Shown in pieces: positions 42,229 through 53,963 of a stretch of 61,554 nucleotides of DNA. The notes under the pieces were generated by a model. It did no database searches. It saw only the letters and a list, made by a program, of their open reading frames with translations, and was not told the DNA's origin. Location of the stretch: the NCBI GenBank assembly GCA_001931905.2, contig MSJI02000013.1, positions 1-61,554 of the forward strand, read 5' to 3'. The stretch comes from Cladosporium sp. IMV 00045. Lineage: Eukaryota > Ascomycota > Dothideomycetes > Cladosporiales > Cladosporiaceae. The number at the start of each line of letters is the position of its first letter. Positions within the stretch are counted from its first letter, which is position 1. A program made the translations under genes and the position numbers.

Positions 42229-42330
42229 TATAAAGCCACCATGTCGTCTCGTTGCCGATCGTTAGAAACATCATCCTCTTCCGCAATATCTTACGCGCAA
42301 CAAAAAACAAAACATCGACCGCAAACATGA
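42229..42330 (+). promoter_or_regulatory. TATA-like box and short upstream frame before the aminotransferase
   Basis: ATTATAAAG lies at about 42229. An ATG at 42241-42243 opens a 29-codon frame ending in TGA at 42328-42330, which overlaps the main ATG (42327-42329) as ATGA. If transcripts begin upstream of 42241, this upstream frame could limit translation. If transcription starts the usual distance after the TATA-like box, it may be left out. Confidence 0.4.
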
Positions 42331-43718
42331 CCAACATCTACTCCAACATCAACACCAAGCAACTTGAAAACGATGCATCAGCCTGCCTCCTCCCCTACGG
42401 CAGCGCCTTCTACCCTCAAATAATCACCCGCGCCTCCGGCCTCTACATTCACACCTCCACAGGCCACCGCATGCTCGACTTCACCTCGGGACAAATGTCC
42501 TGCCTGATCGGACACGGCAACGACGAAATCGCCTCAGTGATAGCTTCCCACGCTCGTAGCCTCGACCACGTTTTCAGCGGCATGCTGACGCCGCCGGTGA
42601 TTTCTCTCGCCAAGAGGCTGACGAGCCTCACGCCGCCGGGTCTCGACAAGGCTATGTTCCTGAGCACCGGCGGCGAGAGCAACGAAGCCGCCATACGGCT
42701 GGCGAAGAGCTACACGGGCAAGTTCGAGATCGTCGGACTGGCGGCCAGCTGGCACGGCATGACGGGCGCGGCGCTGGGCGCGCAGTACCATGACGGGAGG
42801 AAAGGGTATGGGCCCGTGATGCCGGGGAATTTTGCGCTGCCGACGCCGAATGCGTATAGGTCTATTTTCCGCCACGCGGATGGATCGTATGACTGGCAGA
42901 CGGAGCTGGACTATGGCTTTTCGCTGATCGATAAGCAGTCTTGCGGCTCGCTGGCGGCTGTGATTGCGGAGCCAATCCTGAGCAGTGGAGGAATGTTGGT
43001 TCTTCCTGATGGGTATTTGAAGGCTTTGAAGGAGCATTGTGAGAGGAGAGGGATGCTTTTGATTGTCGATGAGGCTCAGACGGGGATTGGAAGGGCGGGT
43101 GATATGTTTGCTTTCGAGCACGATGGTGTCGTGCCGGACATTCTGACTCTGTCGAAGACTCTTGGTAATGGACTGCCGTTGAGCGCTGTTGTCACGAGCG
43201 ATGAGATCGCCGCTGGGGCACGAGAGCGGGGCTTTTTGTTCTACACCACGCATGTTAATGACCCCTTGCCGGCCGCTGTTGGGGAGAAGGTTCTTGAGAT
43301 CGTTGTCAGAGACGATCTCGTAGCACACTCCCGCAGGCTCGGCGAGATCCTCCAAGCCAGGTTGCGCGACTTGCAGTCACGCTACGGTTGCATTGGAGAT
43401 GTGCGTGGGAGAGGACTCATGGCTGGCGTGGAGCTGGTCTCTGACAGGGAGACGAAGCAAGGCTCACCTGAGATTGGCAAGGCCATTGGGGCGAAGATGG
43501 GGGAGCTGGGATTATGGGGAGAGTTGTCGACGATGGCATCGTTCGGTGGCGTTTTCCGCATGGCACCTCCTATCACGGTGACAGAAGAAGAGTTGCTTGG
43601 TGCGTTGGATATTATTGACGAAGCGTTCAGGACCACCCCGGGGACGCAACCCTTGTATGCTGATTACGCCGGAAAAGGGAATCCGGCAGCTATGCAGGAA
43701 ATCGTGAGCCACCTCTAG
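42327..43718 (+). CDS. Class III PLP-dependent aminotransferase, 2,2-dialkylglycine decarboxylase type, 463 aa
   Basis: A single-exon fold-type I PLP enzyme. Dialkylglycine decarboxylase couples decarboxylation of 2,2-dialkylglycines such as 2-aminoisobutyrate with transamination of pyruvate. Marks seen: SGQMSCLIGHGN near residue 53, STGGESNEAAIRLAK near 113, WHGMTGAALG, the cofactor Asp248 in IVDEAQTGIGR, and the Schiff-base Lys277 in TLSKTLGNGLPL. Length and order fit the family, and the gene looks complete. The first ATG in frame is 42327. Other class III activities (omega-amino acid or GABA transaminase) cannot be fully excluded. It is convergent with the Zn2Cys6 regulator, with 138 bases between stop codons. 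Confidence 0.9.
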   Translation: MTNIYSNINTKQLENDASACLLPYGSAFYPQIITRASGLYIHTSTGHRMLDFTSGQMSCLIGHGNDEIASVIASHARSLDHVFSGMLTPPVISLAKRLTSLTPPGLDKAMFLSTGGESNEAAIRLAKSYTGKFEIVGLAASWHGMTGAALGAQYHDGRKGYGPVMPGNFALPTPNAYRSIFRHADGSYDWQTELDYGFSLIDKQSCGSLAAVIAEPILSSGGMLVLPDGYLKALKEHCERRGMLLIVDEAQTGIGRAGDMFAFEHDGVVPDILTLSKTLGNGLPLSAVVTSDEIAAGARERGFLFYTTHVNDPLPAAVGEKVLEIVVRDDLVAHSRRLGEILQARLRDLQSRYGCIGDVRGRGLMAGVELVSDRETKQGSPEIGKAIGAKMGELGLWGELSTMASFGGVFRMAPPITVTEEELLGALDIIDEAFRTTPGTQPLYADYAGKGNPAAMQEIVSHL

Positions 43719-43856
43719 TATCGATGCCCCTACAACGCATTAGCCATGGATCAGTCTCAGTCGTGTTGGCTAGAAACCTAACTTCACCACAAGTACCCGA
43801 TAAAGACAAGTTCTTCAAAACAAGCTGTTTTCCCAAAAATTCGCGTCATAAAACAC

Positions 43857-45989
43857 TCACAACCCCTCAAACAAACTCCCATCCAACAAATCCCCGAAAC
43901 CCCAAGAAAAATCCAACTCCCCCGCCACCGCCGTAAGCATCGCCTCATCGAATCCCAAACCACCTTCCAATCCGTCCCTTTCCTGACCAAAAACCTCACA
44001 CCGCCCTGAATCTTCCCACTGCTGAGCAGCACTCGATTCCTCCACTCTTGACTGTGGCTCCAGCGCGGCAGCGATCTTCTCATAAGGCTCCTTGCAGCGT
44101 TCAAGAGTGAAGTTTCCCAGGTCCCAGTGGTAGTTCTCCCGTGCCCATAGGAGGTGTGCGAAGAAAGTTCTGAGGCGTTGCAGGCAGTCTTTTCGCACGG
44201 CAGGAAGGGTGGATTCGATGGTGCTGCGGAGGAGAATTGTGGTTGCTGAGACGAGGAGGTGGGATGTGTCTGAGGAGTTTGCATCGTTCTGGCGTCAGTG
44301 GATTGTAATTTTATGGGAGGGGTGCTAGGTGGTAAGTCTGAGGTTTGAGGCATGGCGAGCTTACAGGGTAGCCAGAATTCACTTAGCTGGGCTTCTGAGA
44401 GGGACGTTACGAAATCGATGACTTTGGAGGCGGTTTGTCGGACGGTGCTTTGGTAATATGGTTTTGCCTCTTGTGGATGGCTTTCGTTGGAAACCATCAC
44501 GTTCTGCATTCTTGATCAGCTGTCGGACTAGTACCCTCGAAGTCACAAGTCACACTAACCCTGAGAGATAACCGAGCAAGAAGTAGGCGTACAGACAATA
44601 GACAAAAGTGCAAATTGCTCGATCCGTTGCATGCCATCGAATGATTGTCAAGTTTCAGCTTCACATTTGATGGGAGTCTTTGTTCCCATTGATCAACGTC
44701 GCATTCGAGTCGTCCGAGGGCTTGAGATTCGTCCTTGCCGGAACCCAAAGTATAGACCAGCGGTAGCACTTGTGCTAGTGTATGCGTCAAATGACACAGG
44801 TGCGTGAAGGTGTGTTGAGAGCCAGCCTCGAGTTGTTGTTCTTTGGGCACTTCAGGGAAAGTGACATCGGCAAACTCACTCCTGATCAGCGGAGGCGTGC
44901 CATGAGCGATACTCGACCTGCCACAAGTCAGCACGCAATCCTTTAGGGGACGTTTTTATAAGAGAGTGAACAGGCATACCAAGCATCATGCACCACCACC
45001 CCCCACCACAACCTAATCCTCACCGCCTTCTCATGCTCCCTCGCCCTCCACTGCGACGGATCCCTATGCAGGCCCAAACTCTGTGCCAACGCCACCGTCC
45101 GTCCAGCATCGACGATATTGCCCTGAATCCCAAAGACCGGCCGTCCGACCATATCCAACAGCGCGGCATGCACAGTCGAAACGGTCGGGGCGAGGAAATC
45201 GTCATGCATGGCCAAAACGTGCTGGTTCCACGCGAACGCCATGTCGGGCTGCGGCACGCGGCGCAGGACGGGGCTGCAGCGCCAGAAAACCAGAGCGCTG
45301 GCGTAGATGGCGCACAGGAGGGGGGAGGAGATGCTCGCGCGGTCGCGGCGCCAGAGTTCGGCGAAGGTCTGGGAGTCGATGACGGGGAAGCAGGGGTGGA
45401 GGCGCGTGAAGTAGAGCTCGATCACTTCGTCCAGATAGGGGTGGAGGATTTGCTCCATCACTTCGCGTTGCGCTTTGCCGGGCTCGCGCGGAAGGCTGAG
45501 TCCTTGTCTTCTTCTCAGCACGGAGAGGTATACCACCGGGCCGGAGTCACCGCTGGGAACCACGCTGTAGGGTCTCGCTTTGTCGTTTGTCGTAGCGGGT
45601 TGGGATGTGAGATATTTCTCTAGAGCTTCGATGTCCTCTGCCATTGTCGGGTTCATCAAGACTGAGGATTCTTCCGGGGAAGTGCCCGTGACGTTCGATA
45701 AGTTCAACAAAGAGTTTTCGGTCACTCCATCTTCTGCGGCATCCAGATCTACGCCATCGATCCGGCGCCTTTTGCTAGGCGATAGCCCAGGTGGAGGCAG
45801 AGGTCGCTTCGCACTCGCAGCGATTCCAACACTCTGCTCGAGCTGACATGACAGTCCACGCTCCTGGCAAAAGCGACAAGCGTGCCCAGTTGAAACAATG
45901 TGGCATCTGATCTTGCGCTTGCGGCAGGTAGGACAGGCCGGCATCCTGTGCGACCGATACGGTCTTGCCTGGCTGTTAGCCGACATCAT
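43857..45989 (-). CDS. Zn2Cys6 fungal transcription factor, 639 aa
   Basis: Four exons on the minus strand (44980-45989, 44560-44917, 44365-44503, 43857-44269) join in frame. The binuclear zinc cluster is at residues 19-48 with cysteines 19, 22, 29, 38, 41 and 48 (CPTCRKRKIRC then CRFCQERGLSC). A basic KRRR patch follows at about 75. The middle is the fungal-specific regulator domain, with FTRLHPCFPVIDSQTF near 200 and AQSLGLHRDPSQW near 305. The C-terminus is acidic. The last intron has several possible acceptors; I chose the one that keeps FWLPYTSHLLVSATT open, because the nearer AG creates a stop. By position it may control the convergent aminotransferase gene, which is inference. Confidence 0.9.
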
Positions 45990-47389
45990 GTCTGCTCAGG
46001 CCTCGATAACCATGACGCATGTGTCAATTGGTGTTATTGCTGTCACATCATAAGATGCTGTAAGGATTGGGAATGATAGCAAATGCAATGATATGCTACC
46101 GTCGCGTCATGATTCACGTGCATGATGTGGTGCAAAGTGGTCGTCCATCGGTCCAAACGTCGAACTTTGGCAAGATGTTCGAAGTGGCCTCGATACATGT
46201 AGATTTCGAGTTATCTCGTCCTTCCTCAACCGTGTCATCTCCGTATTTGGATATGATAGATATACCAGATAATGCTTTCAGAATGAACGACTTTCAGATA
46301 CGATAGAATGCATTGTTTTGAAATTACGTGATGACACGCAACTAGCTACGAGATGAGTAACCCGAAAAAGCAAAAAGAACGCCTCAATAATGGTTGTTCG
46401 AATCCTCGAAAATACAAATAATGTATGTCGACGCTTAGACCAATCGAAAACCATTGCGCGCCTGGCTATCTCATTCGAGCATTAGAAATGAGATTGAGCC
46501 CGTCGAAGTCCGTCGAACGCGCCCAATTTTCAAGGCTGGCTACCATGGGAAGGTGGATAGAGCTAGGCTCACTGTGAGAGCACACGATCACAACCTCGCA
46601 ACGAATACCTCTACCAGATAACCGCGCACTGAGAACTTTCGACAAAATCGTGAAACGGCGGCGAACAAGTGAAGATTTAAGTAGAATCTTTTCAACACCT
46701 CCAGACAAAAAGTCCAGAAAGCCCTTCTTTGCACGACAGCAAATCATCAACCTCTCCATGAGTCGGCTCTATAAGCTATAGAAATACAACAAACAAACAA
46801 ACAGCAAAAGTGTCTTGCGCCCAGCCCAAGCCAGCCTGTCAGGCACGACCCAAAAGCAAATAACAACCCAAACAAAAGTCCGCGAAGCCCTCCCTCCCAT
46901 ATTGCCTCCTTTCGCTTTTTTTGCAAAAATATCCCTTCCCCCTCCTCCTACATCAAAAGGAGAGGAGACAAAACCAAGACCTCGGAAGATCTGTCGGGGT
47001 ATTCAAAACAAAAGAGCGCCTTGTGAACGCCGTGCCGGAAATGCGAGGCTTGGATATGTACAACAACAAGAAAATTCCCCAGATCGTTCTCGTCCTTCCT
47101 TCGTCTTCGTTCGTGGAAGCCTCCTTTTTTCGTGAGTTGTTCTGTGCTCTGTTGGCTTGTTTTGAGATGTGCTCTCGCAGAACTGGCATCTGCCATGTAG
47201 TTACAGGCCTACGTTTCTGGATAGGCTCCGTTGTTTACACCGGCTTCTGCAACGCGACTTGAGCCGGCCACGTGCCTCGTGTCGAGAGCCGGAGGCGGCA
47301 AACTTCTCGCTTGCTCCGCGAGACGTTGCGGGACTGTGTTCTGGAAGAGTGGCTTTCTGATATTATCGATGAATGTGCCAAACTTCTCT
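45990..47389. other. Intergenic region, about 1.4 kb
   Basis: Holds the regulator promoter and the 3' end of the NIPA gene. Open frames of up to 113 codons (for example 46921-47262 plus) have no domain. Nothing else seen. Confidence 0.45.
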
Positions 47390-48758
47390 TCACATCCTCA
47401 GCTTGCCGTTGCTCCCGTTCATCATCCCGTTATGGCCTTCTCGATTATTTCTACCGTCGTCCTCATCGGAGTCTTCAGCCAGATCGCCCAGATTGTTCGC
47501 CTCCATGTCATAGCTGTGCATCATATGTTCGCCCGAAGTCGCGCGGCCTTTTCCCCCTGTACTGGTGGCAGGCGATCGCATGTTCCAGGAAAGGCTGCGC
47601 CTGTGACCTTCGTCGCCGCTGCGTCGGCTCTGCATGCTCAAGCGAGTTTGCAGACCTGTCAGGCCGTCTGTGGGGATGCCGTCGACTTCGCTGTAGCGGC
47701 CTCGCGCTTCGTCGTCGGAGCCGCCTTGTCTTATGCCGAGCTTTTCGCCGTTAGGGTCCTCGCGCGACAAATTGAGAAGGTAGACACCGGCGAAGATCGT
47801 GAGGAAGCCGCAGAGGAGAGAGATGGTGTTGCTTGCGTCGACGGTGTTGAAACCCTGGAAGAGCAGGAAAGAGGCGACGAGGGTGAATGTCGTGAAGGTC
47901 ACGTAGTACAAGGGATTGACGCTGCGGAGAAATTAGTATTAAGATGCGTTTGCGGTTTCGTTGAATCAGTGAGCCTTACATATTTGTCGAAAACTGACTG
48001 AGCGCTTTGTTGAAGTAGTTCATCTGGGTCAAGATGCAAACCACAACGACGATTGCGAAAACGTAAGTACTTGGATGAGTGAACTGGTTGTTGCCAGCAA
48101 GGGTGAGTTTAAGAGCAATGCCGAAGCCCTTGATCGCCATGATGGAAATGCTGCCGACAGTGGAGCAAATTGAAAGGTAAACCATAGGGTTGCGCTTTCC
48201 GTAGACTGGTGAGATTTTGTAGATCATCACGAAAGCGAAGATGGCGACTAGCGCGCAGTAAATCAAGAATGCTTTCGTCCGGTCAGCTCTACGTTCTCAC
48301 AAGTCGCGCAAAGCGCGATTCGCCGAATCCTTACCTGTGTTCAAAGCATGCTGCAACAGCTCGTCGATGTTCTCCAAGGGATCATCTGGCGGCGCATGCA
48401 AAACGATCACCACACTTCCGATCAAGCAGATCGCGCAGCCCACTCTTCCTAGTACTCCCAGCTGTTCTCCCAGGAAATAGCTTCCCAGTACCGCGCCAAT
48501 CAAGACGCTCAACGCGCCTAGAGGTGTGACCAGGATCGCGGGCGCGAAGGCGTAGGCGCTGAAGTTGCAGATTTCGCCGATGACCATGGTTATGATGCCG
48601 GCCCACCATATGGGGTTCTTGAGGTATGCGAAGCCATCCCCTTCGAAGCCGTGTTGCTCGGCGGCTGCGTTGAGGCCCTTTTTGGTGATGACGAAGCTGG
48701 CGCCGATGCCGATGGTCGAGCACACGGCTAGCAGGAGGCCGATGTATTTATCCTCCAT
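47390..48758 (-). CDS. NIPA-family magnesium transporter, 415 aa
   Basis: Three exons on the minus strand: 48335-48758, 47980-48271 and 47390-47921. The start MEDKYIGLLLAVCSTIGIGASFV is membrane helix 1 and is typical of the family. NPIWWAGIITMVIGE, APAILVTPLGALSVLIG and VNPLYYVTFTTFTLVASF are further NIPA landmarks. About nine helices fill residues 1-290, then a cytosolic Ser/Asp-rich tail of about 125 residues runs to the end (SDDEARGRYSEVDG, DLAEDSDEDDG). NIPA proteins move Mg2+ in the plasma or endosomal membrane. The tail is disordered and looks phosphorylatable. Confidence 0.93.
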
Positions 48759-50498
48759 GGCTGGCTTGTGATTGTGATTTGCGCGTGGTTGTGCGGTCGG
48801 GTGGTGGAAGAAGGTCCCAGTCCGTCCGAGGTCCTTTGAGGGTCAGAAAGAGAGTCGAGAGTGAGCGGCCGGCGCTATTGGGGACTTTGCATAATCGAGG
48901 CGCGCGAATAGCTGGCGATGAAGGTGAAGAGAGGCGTGAAAGCAAAGAAAGAGAGTGGGAAGAGGTCGGGATGGTGGAGGGTTAAGGACAGTGCAGTGGC
49001 AGTGAGAGGACGTTAGTTACAGCAGTAGTGTGGTATGGGATGTGGTCGCGACCCAGGGATGGAGATACGAATGCAACGGCCAGGACTGATGAGACCAAGA
49101 GGCAGACTGCGCGAGTGCGCGCGCTTGCGGCTTTGGGGGGACGCTCTAAGGGTAAGCTCCCCACAAAGCCACGCAACATCTCTTTGACTTTCTCGATGCG
49201 CATTCATCGTGAATATCCGTTTGATAAGTTGATTGTTCTTTGAAGTATGAACTTATGGATTGGTACAGCATCTTTCATAAGCAGAACTGGGAGTATCTCA
49301 AAGTATAGCGACACGTCCACCCATTCAAGCATCACTTCTATCCTCGGCCAGAGCCATCCAAATGCGACACGGTATCCCCCGACCGATCAAGGGCACGCCA
49401 CTTTGTGCCAGGAATAGCCCTGGTCGTGATCTGCAGGTACGAAAGGTCCGTGGTTTCTTGGAATTCATAAGAGAAAGAACTCCGCCCATAGCTTTCGCCA
49501 TTCTTCATCAATGCGTTCAGCCGAGGCAGCCTCATTATCGTCTCGTGTCATTGCTGACACAACACATGCTACATGATAGTCCTTCGGATGACGGGAGTCC
49601 AAAAGAAAATCAGTTCTCGAATTACCTTGGTCTGATGTATTAAATTTAGGTTCGAAGGACGCGGACCTGCCAGTCCCCCTTTGGCTTTTAACAGCAAGAT
49701 TAGGGGGATCGAGTTCATAAAACGAGCATAACCCTCGAAGGCATCTTCTGATAGTAACAGTCTGAGGTTGTAAGCCTTACGGGTGAACTGGTAGGCCGTT
49801 TCGGATCATCACATATAGCCCCTTCGGGCCCGTCGGGTAGAAGATCGAACACAACGGTCGGCAGTTCGCCCTTTCCGACGCATGAATAGGCACAATGATC
49901 GCGTTCACTGTCTGTTACGCTTGCAGTCATAGATCAAGAGCGGACAACAGGGTATAAGTTCATCGTTCTTTGAGAACAGCTGACTTCACATCGGTAGACC
50001 GCTTGGTTCATTCACAACACTTTACAGAAATGCCTTCAGTGTATCTCACAGATCTTGACCGAAACAAGGAATGCTGCAACTCGTCCAGAATAGTTTCAAA
50101 TGCTCACATATTTCAACAAAGTACTTTCACTGTTGTAAATGTCAACTGGCCAAAATAATATCGAGTACGTACATGTATCGAAAAAGTCCCTCCATCGCTT
50201 AAAGCCACGTCATATTTGTCGAGAAAGTGCCAGCCCGTTTCCAACGCTTTCAAAGCTCCGCGATTAAGAAAGAAGCCACATTGCAACAACCCATTACCGC
50301 CAACCTCTTCTAAAACAACTCATCCTCCGAGTCAACTCAAGGGCTCGACACTTGTTCTCAGTCAACCTTTTCATCCGCCACGCAGCTCTTCATTCTCCCA
50401 CTCAATGCTGCATTAACACCTCCCCACAGCCTTCAGCGAAGCGCTACACCGCCAACAATAAATCCAGACCGACTCGGTCGACACCCATACATATCACA
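48759..50498. other. Divergent intergenic region between NIPA and LHS1 genes
   Basis: About 1.7 kb holding both promoters. The part before 50498 is C-rich and probably the LHS1 leader. The reading frame is open upstream of the LHS1 start but lacks conservation. No other gene supported. Confidence 0.45.
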
Positions 50499-53400
50499 AT
50501 GGCACCTCACTGTCGCCAACGGGCATCCTCCCCTTGGAACATCATACTCACCTTTCTCTTCTTCTTCACAACATCAGCCTCTGCTGCCGTACTCGGTCTC
50601 GACTTCGGCACCCTGAACCTCAAAGCGACCCTCGTCAAACCCGGCATTCCTCTCGAAATCGTCCTGACAAAAGACTCGAAGCGCAAAGAAGCAGCCGCCG
50701 TTGCATTCAAGCCCACCCGCGACTCCTCCAACAATGTCATCGCCGAGCTGGGAACCTACCCTGAGCGCGCTTACGGAGGCGATGCGCTCTCGTTGCAGGG
50801 CAGAATGCCCGGCGAGGTCTTCCCCAACTTGAAGCCACTCGTTGGTCTGCCTTGGGATGGAGAGCAGAGCGAGAATGTGCAGGTCTACAAGAGCCGGTAT
50901 CCTGCCGTGCAGGTCACGCAAGATGAGAAGCTGGGAACCACCTTGTTCACGAGCGGCGCTTTCAACAAGGCCGAGGAGCCTTGGAGCGTCGAGGAGCTAC
51001 TCGCGATGGAATTCAGCAACATCAGGAACAACGCGGAGAGCATGGCTGGTAACGCGGTCGAAGACGCCGTTGTCACCGTTCCGGCTTTCTACACGGCTGA
51101 CGAGAAGAGGGCGATCGAAAAGGCGGCCGATCTCGCGGGATTGAACGTCATGAGCCTCATCTCTGATGGACTCGCGGTTGGACTGGACTACGCGAAGAGC
51201 AGGACTTTCCCCACGGTGAACGATGGAGGTAAGCCTGAGCAGCACATTGTCTTCGACATGGGTGCAGGTTCTGCGTCCGCGACCGTTCTGAGATTCCAGT
51301 CAAGAAAGGTCAAGGATGTGGGCAAGTTCAACAAGACGGTGCAAGAAGTCGCGGTGCTGGGCACTGGCTGGGACAGGACTCTTGGCGGCGACAGCTTGAA
51401 CCAGATCATTGTGGACGACTACATCCAAAAGTTCCTGACAAAGCCTGTCATGAAGAGCCGTGGCATTCAGGCTGGAGAGCTTGGCCAGAACGGTCGCTTG
51501 ATGAGCAGAGTGTGGAAGGATGCGGAGAAGGCCAGGCACGTCCTGAGCGCCAACTCTGAGACCAACAGCTTCTTCGAAGAGCTTCTACCTGAGATCGACT
51601 TCAAAACCAAGCTAACTCGCGCCGACTTTGAGGCTCTGGCCTCTGACTATGCGGACCGCGTGGCTGGACCTCTGAAGAACGCCCTAGAAGCCGCCAAGTT
51701 GACCATGAACGACATCGACAGCATCATCCTCCACGGTGGCGCTGTCCGCACGCCTTTCGTCCAGCGCAAGCTTGAGGAGTTCGCTGGCAAGGCCGACAAG
51801 ATCCGCGGTAATGTCAACGCCGATGAAAGTGCCGTTTTCGGCGCCGCATTCAAGGCTGCATCAATTTCGCCTAGCTTCAAGGTCAAGGAGATCCGCGATT
51901 CTGATGTCGCTGGTTACCCTGCCGGCATCACCTTCAAGGACGGCGGTAAGGACCGCAGGCAGGGCTTGTTCATCGCCACTAGCCCTGTGGGCAACGGCGC
52001 CAGCACTAAGCAAGTCAGCTTCAAGAACAAGGATGACTTTGATTTCGGCCTTTACCAGCAAGTTGGCGAGGCCGATCACTCCATCGCCAGCGTGCAGACG
52101 ACCAACTTGACCGCGTCTGTGACTGCGCTGAAAGAGCGCTTTGGCTGTGAAAAGGACGACGTCAGCACCAAATTCAGTGTCAGACTCAACGCCGTTGATG
52201 GCATTCCTGAGGTGGTCTCTGGTACCGTCAGCTGTGAGACTGACCAAGCTGCAAAGGGAGGCAGTGTTGGAGACAGTGTCAAGGGCTGGCTTGGATTCGG
52301 CAAGAAGAACGAGCAAGAACCACTCGAGGGCGAAGAGGGCACTGAGACCACCGAGGAAGTTGAAGCTAGTACCGCTTCCTCGACGGCCACTGACTCTGCT
52401 TCATCTTCGGCCTCTGCGTCTTCTTCTGCTGTCCCGGAGAAGCCCAAGAAGCGTACTGAAACTATCGCCGTCGCTTTCACCACCAGCCTTAAGGGTCTTC
52501 CTCAGTCCTCTCCTGCAGAAATCAAGCGCATGCGTGACCGTCTTGCCGCTTTCGATCGTAGTGACAAAGCTCGCTACGCACGCGAAGAGGCGCTGAACGT
52601 CCTCGAAAGCTACACTTACTACGTCCGTGATTTCCTCGACAACTCCGACTACAGCCCCGTCAGCACAGAGACTCAACGTGATGAGATCGCCAAGCTGCTG
52701 AGTGAAGTCAGAGACTGGATGGAGGAGCCTAAGGAGATTGCCAAGGCCACCGAGAAGGTTTTCAGAGAGCGTTTGAGTGACCTGAAGAAATTGGTGGAGC
52801 CCATCAAGCTGCGCAGGACCGAGAACGAGGGCAGAGAAGACAAGGTCTCCGCGCTCAAAGAGTCCCTCGAACAGACCAACAAGCTCGTCGAGAACGTCCG
52901 CGAACAAGTTCAAAAAGCCGAAGAAGAAGCCTCCAAAGCCGCCTCTTCCGCCGCATCCTCCACCACCGCCTCCCCGGACCCAGACGACCTCGAAGTCGAC
53001 GACGAGACCTCCACAACCTCCTCCGCGAAATCCACCCCATCCTCTTTCACCCCCTACACGAACGAGGACCTCACGTCCATCAGCAAAATCTACTCCGACG
53101 TCACCGCCTGGCTGGAAGAGAAGACGGCCGAGCAGAGCAAACTCAAACCCCACCAAGACCCCATCCTCACCACCAAAGACCTCGAAGCCAAAGCCGCCAA
53201 ATTGAGCGACGCCATGCTCGAGCTGGTGCAGAAGAAGATCCGCCAGCCGAAACCTTCCAGCAGCAAGAAACCCAAGAGTAAGACAAGCAAGGCCGGCAAG
53301 AAGGGTAAGGCTACTTCTTCTTCTTCTGCTACTTCTACTGCTGCCGATGAGGCGGAGACGGAGGCTCCTGAGGCGGAGCAGAGCGGGCCTAAGATTGTTA

Positions 53401-53507
53401 AGATGGAGCAGGGTGAGGATGGCGAGATGCCGAGTGAGGAGGAGATTCTGAGGAGGGTTAGGGAGGCGATGGGTGAGAAGGAGAAGGAGGGGCATGATGA
53501 GTTGTAG
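50499..53507 (+). CDS. LHS1: ER-lumenal Hsp70-family chaperone Lhs1 (Hsp110/HYOU1-like), 1,002 aa
   Basis: A single-exon gene for the large Hsp70 of the ER lumen, which acts as nucleotide-exchange factor for Kar2/BiP and helps protein import and folding. A signal peptide (about 1-29, ILTFLFFFTTSASA) is followed at once by the ATPase domain start VLGLDFGTLNLKATLV. IVFDMGAGSASATVLRF and ILHGGAVRTPFVQRKLEEF are the phosphate- and adenosine-side Hsp70 motifs. A substrate-domain region with a Glu/Ser-rich loop and a long helical C-terminus follow. The last four residues are HDEL, the ER retrieval signal. The start at 50499 is the Met right before the signal peptide; the open frame continues 49 codons upstream without conservation. 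Confidence 0.95.
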   Translation: MAPHCRQRASSPWNIILTFLFFFTTSASAAVLGLDFGTLNLKATLVKPGIPLEIVLTKDSKRKEAAAVAFKPTRDSSNNVIAELGTYPERAYGGDALSLQGRMPGEVFPNLKPLVGLPWDGEQSENVQVYKSRYPAVQVTQDEKLGTTLFTSGAFNKAEEPWSVEELLAMEFSNIRNNAESMAGNAVEDAVVTVPAFYTADEKRAIEKAADLAGLNVMSLISDGLAVGLDYAKSRTFPTVNDGGKPEQHIVFDMGAGSASATVLRFQSRKVKDVGKFNKTVQEVAVLGTGWDRTLGGDSLNQIIVDDYIQKFLTKPVMKSRGIQAGELGQNGRLMSRVWKDAEKARHVLSANSETNSFFEELLPEIDFKTKLTRADFEALASDYADRVAGPLKNALEAAKLTMNDIDSIILHGGAVRTPFVQRKLEEFAGKADKIRGNVNADESAVFGAAFKAASISPSFKVKEIRDSDVAGYPAGITFKDGGKDRRQGLFIATSPVGNGASTKQVSFKNKDDFDFGLYQQVGEADHSIASVQTTNLTASVTALKERFGCEKDDVSTKFSVRLNAVDGIPEVVSGTVSCETDQAAKGGSVGDSVKGWLGFGKKNEQEPLEGEEGTETTEEVEASTASSTATDSASSSASASSSAVPEKPKKRTETIAVAFTTSLKGLPQSSPAEIKRMRDRLAAFDRSDKARYAREEALNVLESYTYYVRDFLDNSDYSPVSTETQRDEIAKLLSEVRDWMEEPKEIAKATEKVFRERLSDLKKLVEPIKLRRTENEGREDKVSALKESLEQTNKLVENVREQVQKAEEEASKAASSAASSTTASPDPDDLEVDDETSTTSSAKSTPSSFTPYTNEDLTSISKIYSDVTAWLEEKTAEQSKLKPHQDPILTTKDLEAKAAKLSDAMLELVQKKIRQPKPSSSKKPKSKTSKAGKKGKATSSSSATSTAADEAETEAPEAEQSGPKIVKMEQGEDGEMPSEEEILRRVREAMGEKEKEGHDEL

Positions 53508-53963
53508 TCTTCTTGTGTTTGATGATATGTCCATTTTCTTACGGGTGGATGGAAAGTCACACTTTGTATGCATGCATTTTCCTTATGGATAGATTTGAAA
53601 CGCGCTTTGATTGTGTTTGTAAATTATTCCCAATTTTTGTTCTATCTATTATTTCAAGAAGGGCTACTGGATACATGTATGGGGTTTTTTATTTCATCAA
53701 TTTCCTGGGTGTGTTGAAGATCAGTGAATTCATCAAATAGTGTTAAACTACGATGTACATAATCTTGACTTCTGGATATCTGAACGTCACGTCCGACCAA
53801 GTTGATTTTTCGCCCCGAACTTTGTGAAGGTCAATCATCACGACTTCACCTCCGCTGTTGGTCCCACCAAAGAGATACATACACAGGACGATTCATGACG
53901 GAATTTCTGCATGAATGAACCGAAATACTTGATTGCAAACATTTATGACGACTTAACGACACC
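53508..53963. other. Intergenic region between LHS1 and DML1
   Basis: 456 bases; should hold the LHS1 3' end and the DML1 promoter. AT-rich; nothing else seen. Confidence 0.45.

Noticed and set aside
49640..49720. Possible tRNA because of a GGTTCGAA box
   Set aside because: No cloverleaf arms can be paired around it; no tRNA could be supported anywhere in the window.
52401..53573. 390-codon minus-strand frame across the LHS1 3' half
   Set aside because: It is a low-complexity Gly/Leu shadow of the helical LHS1 C-terminus.
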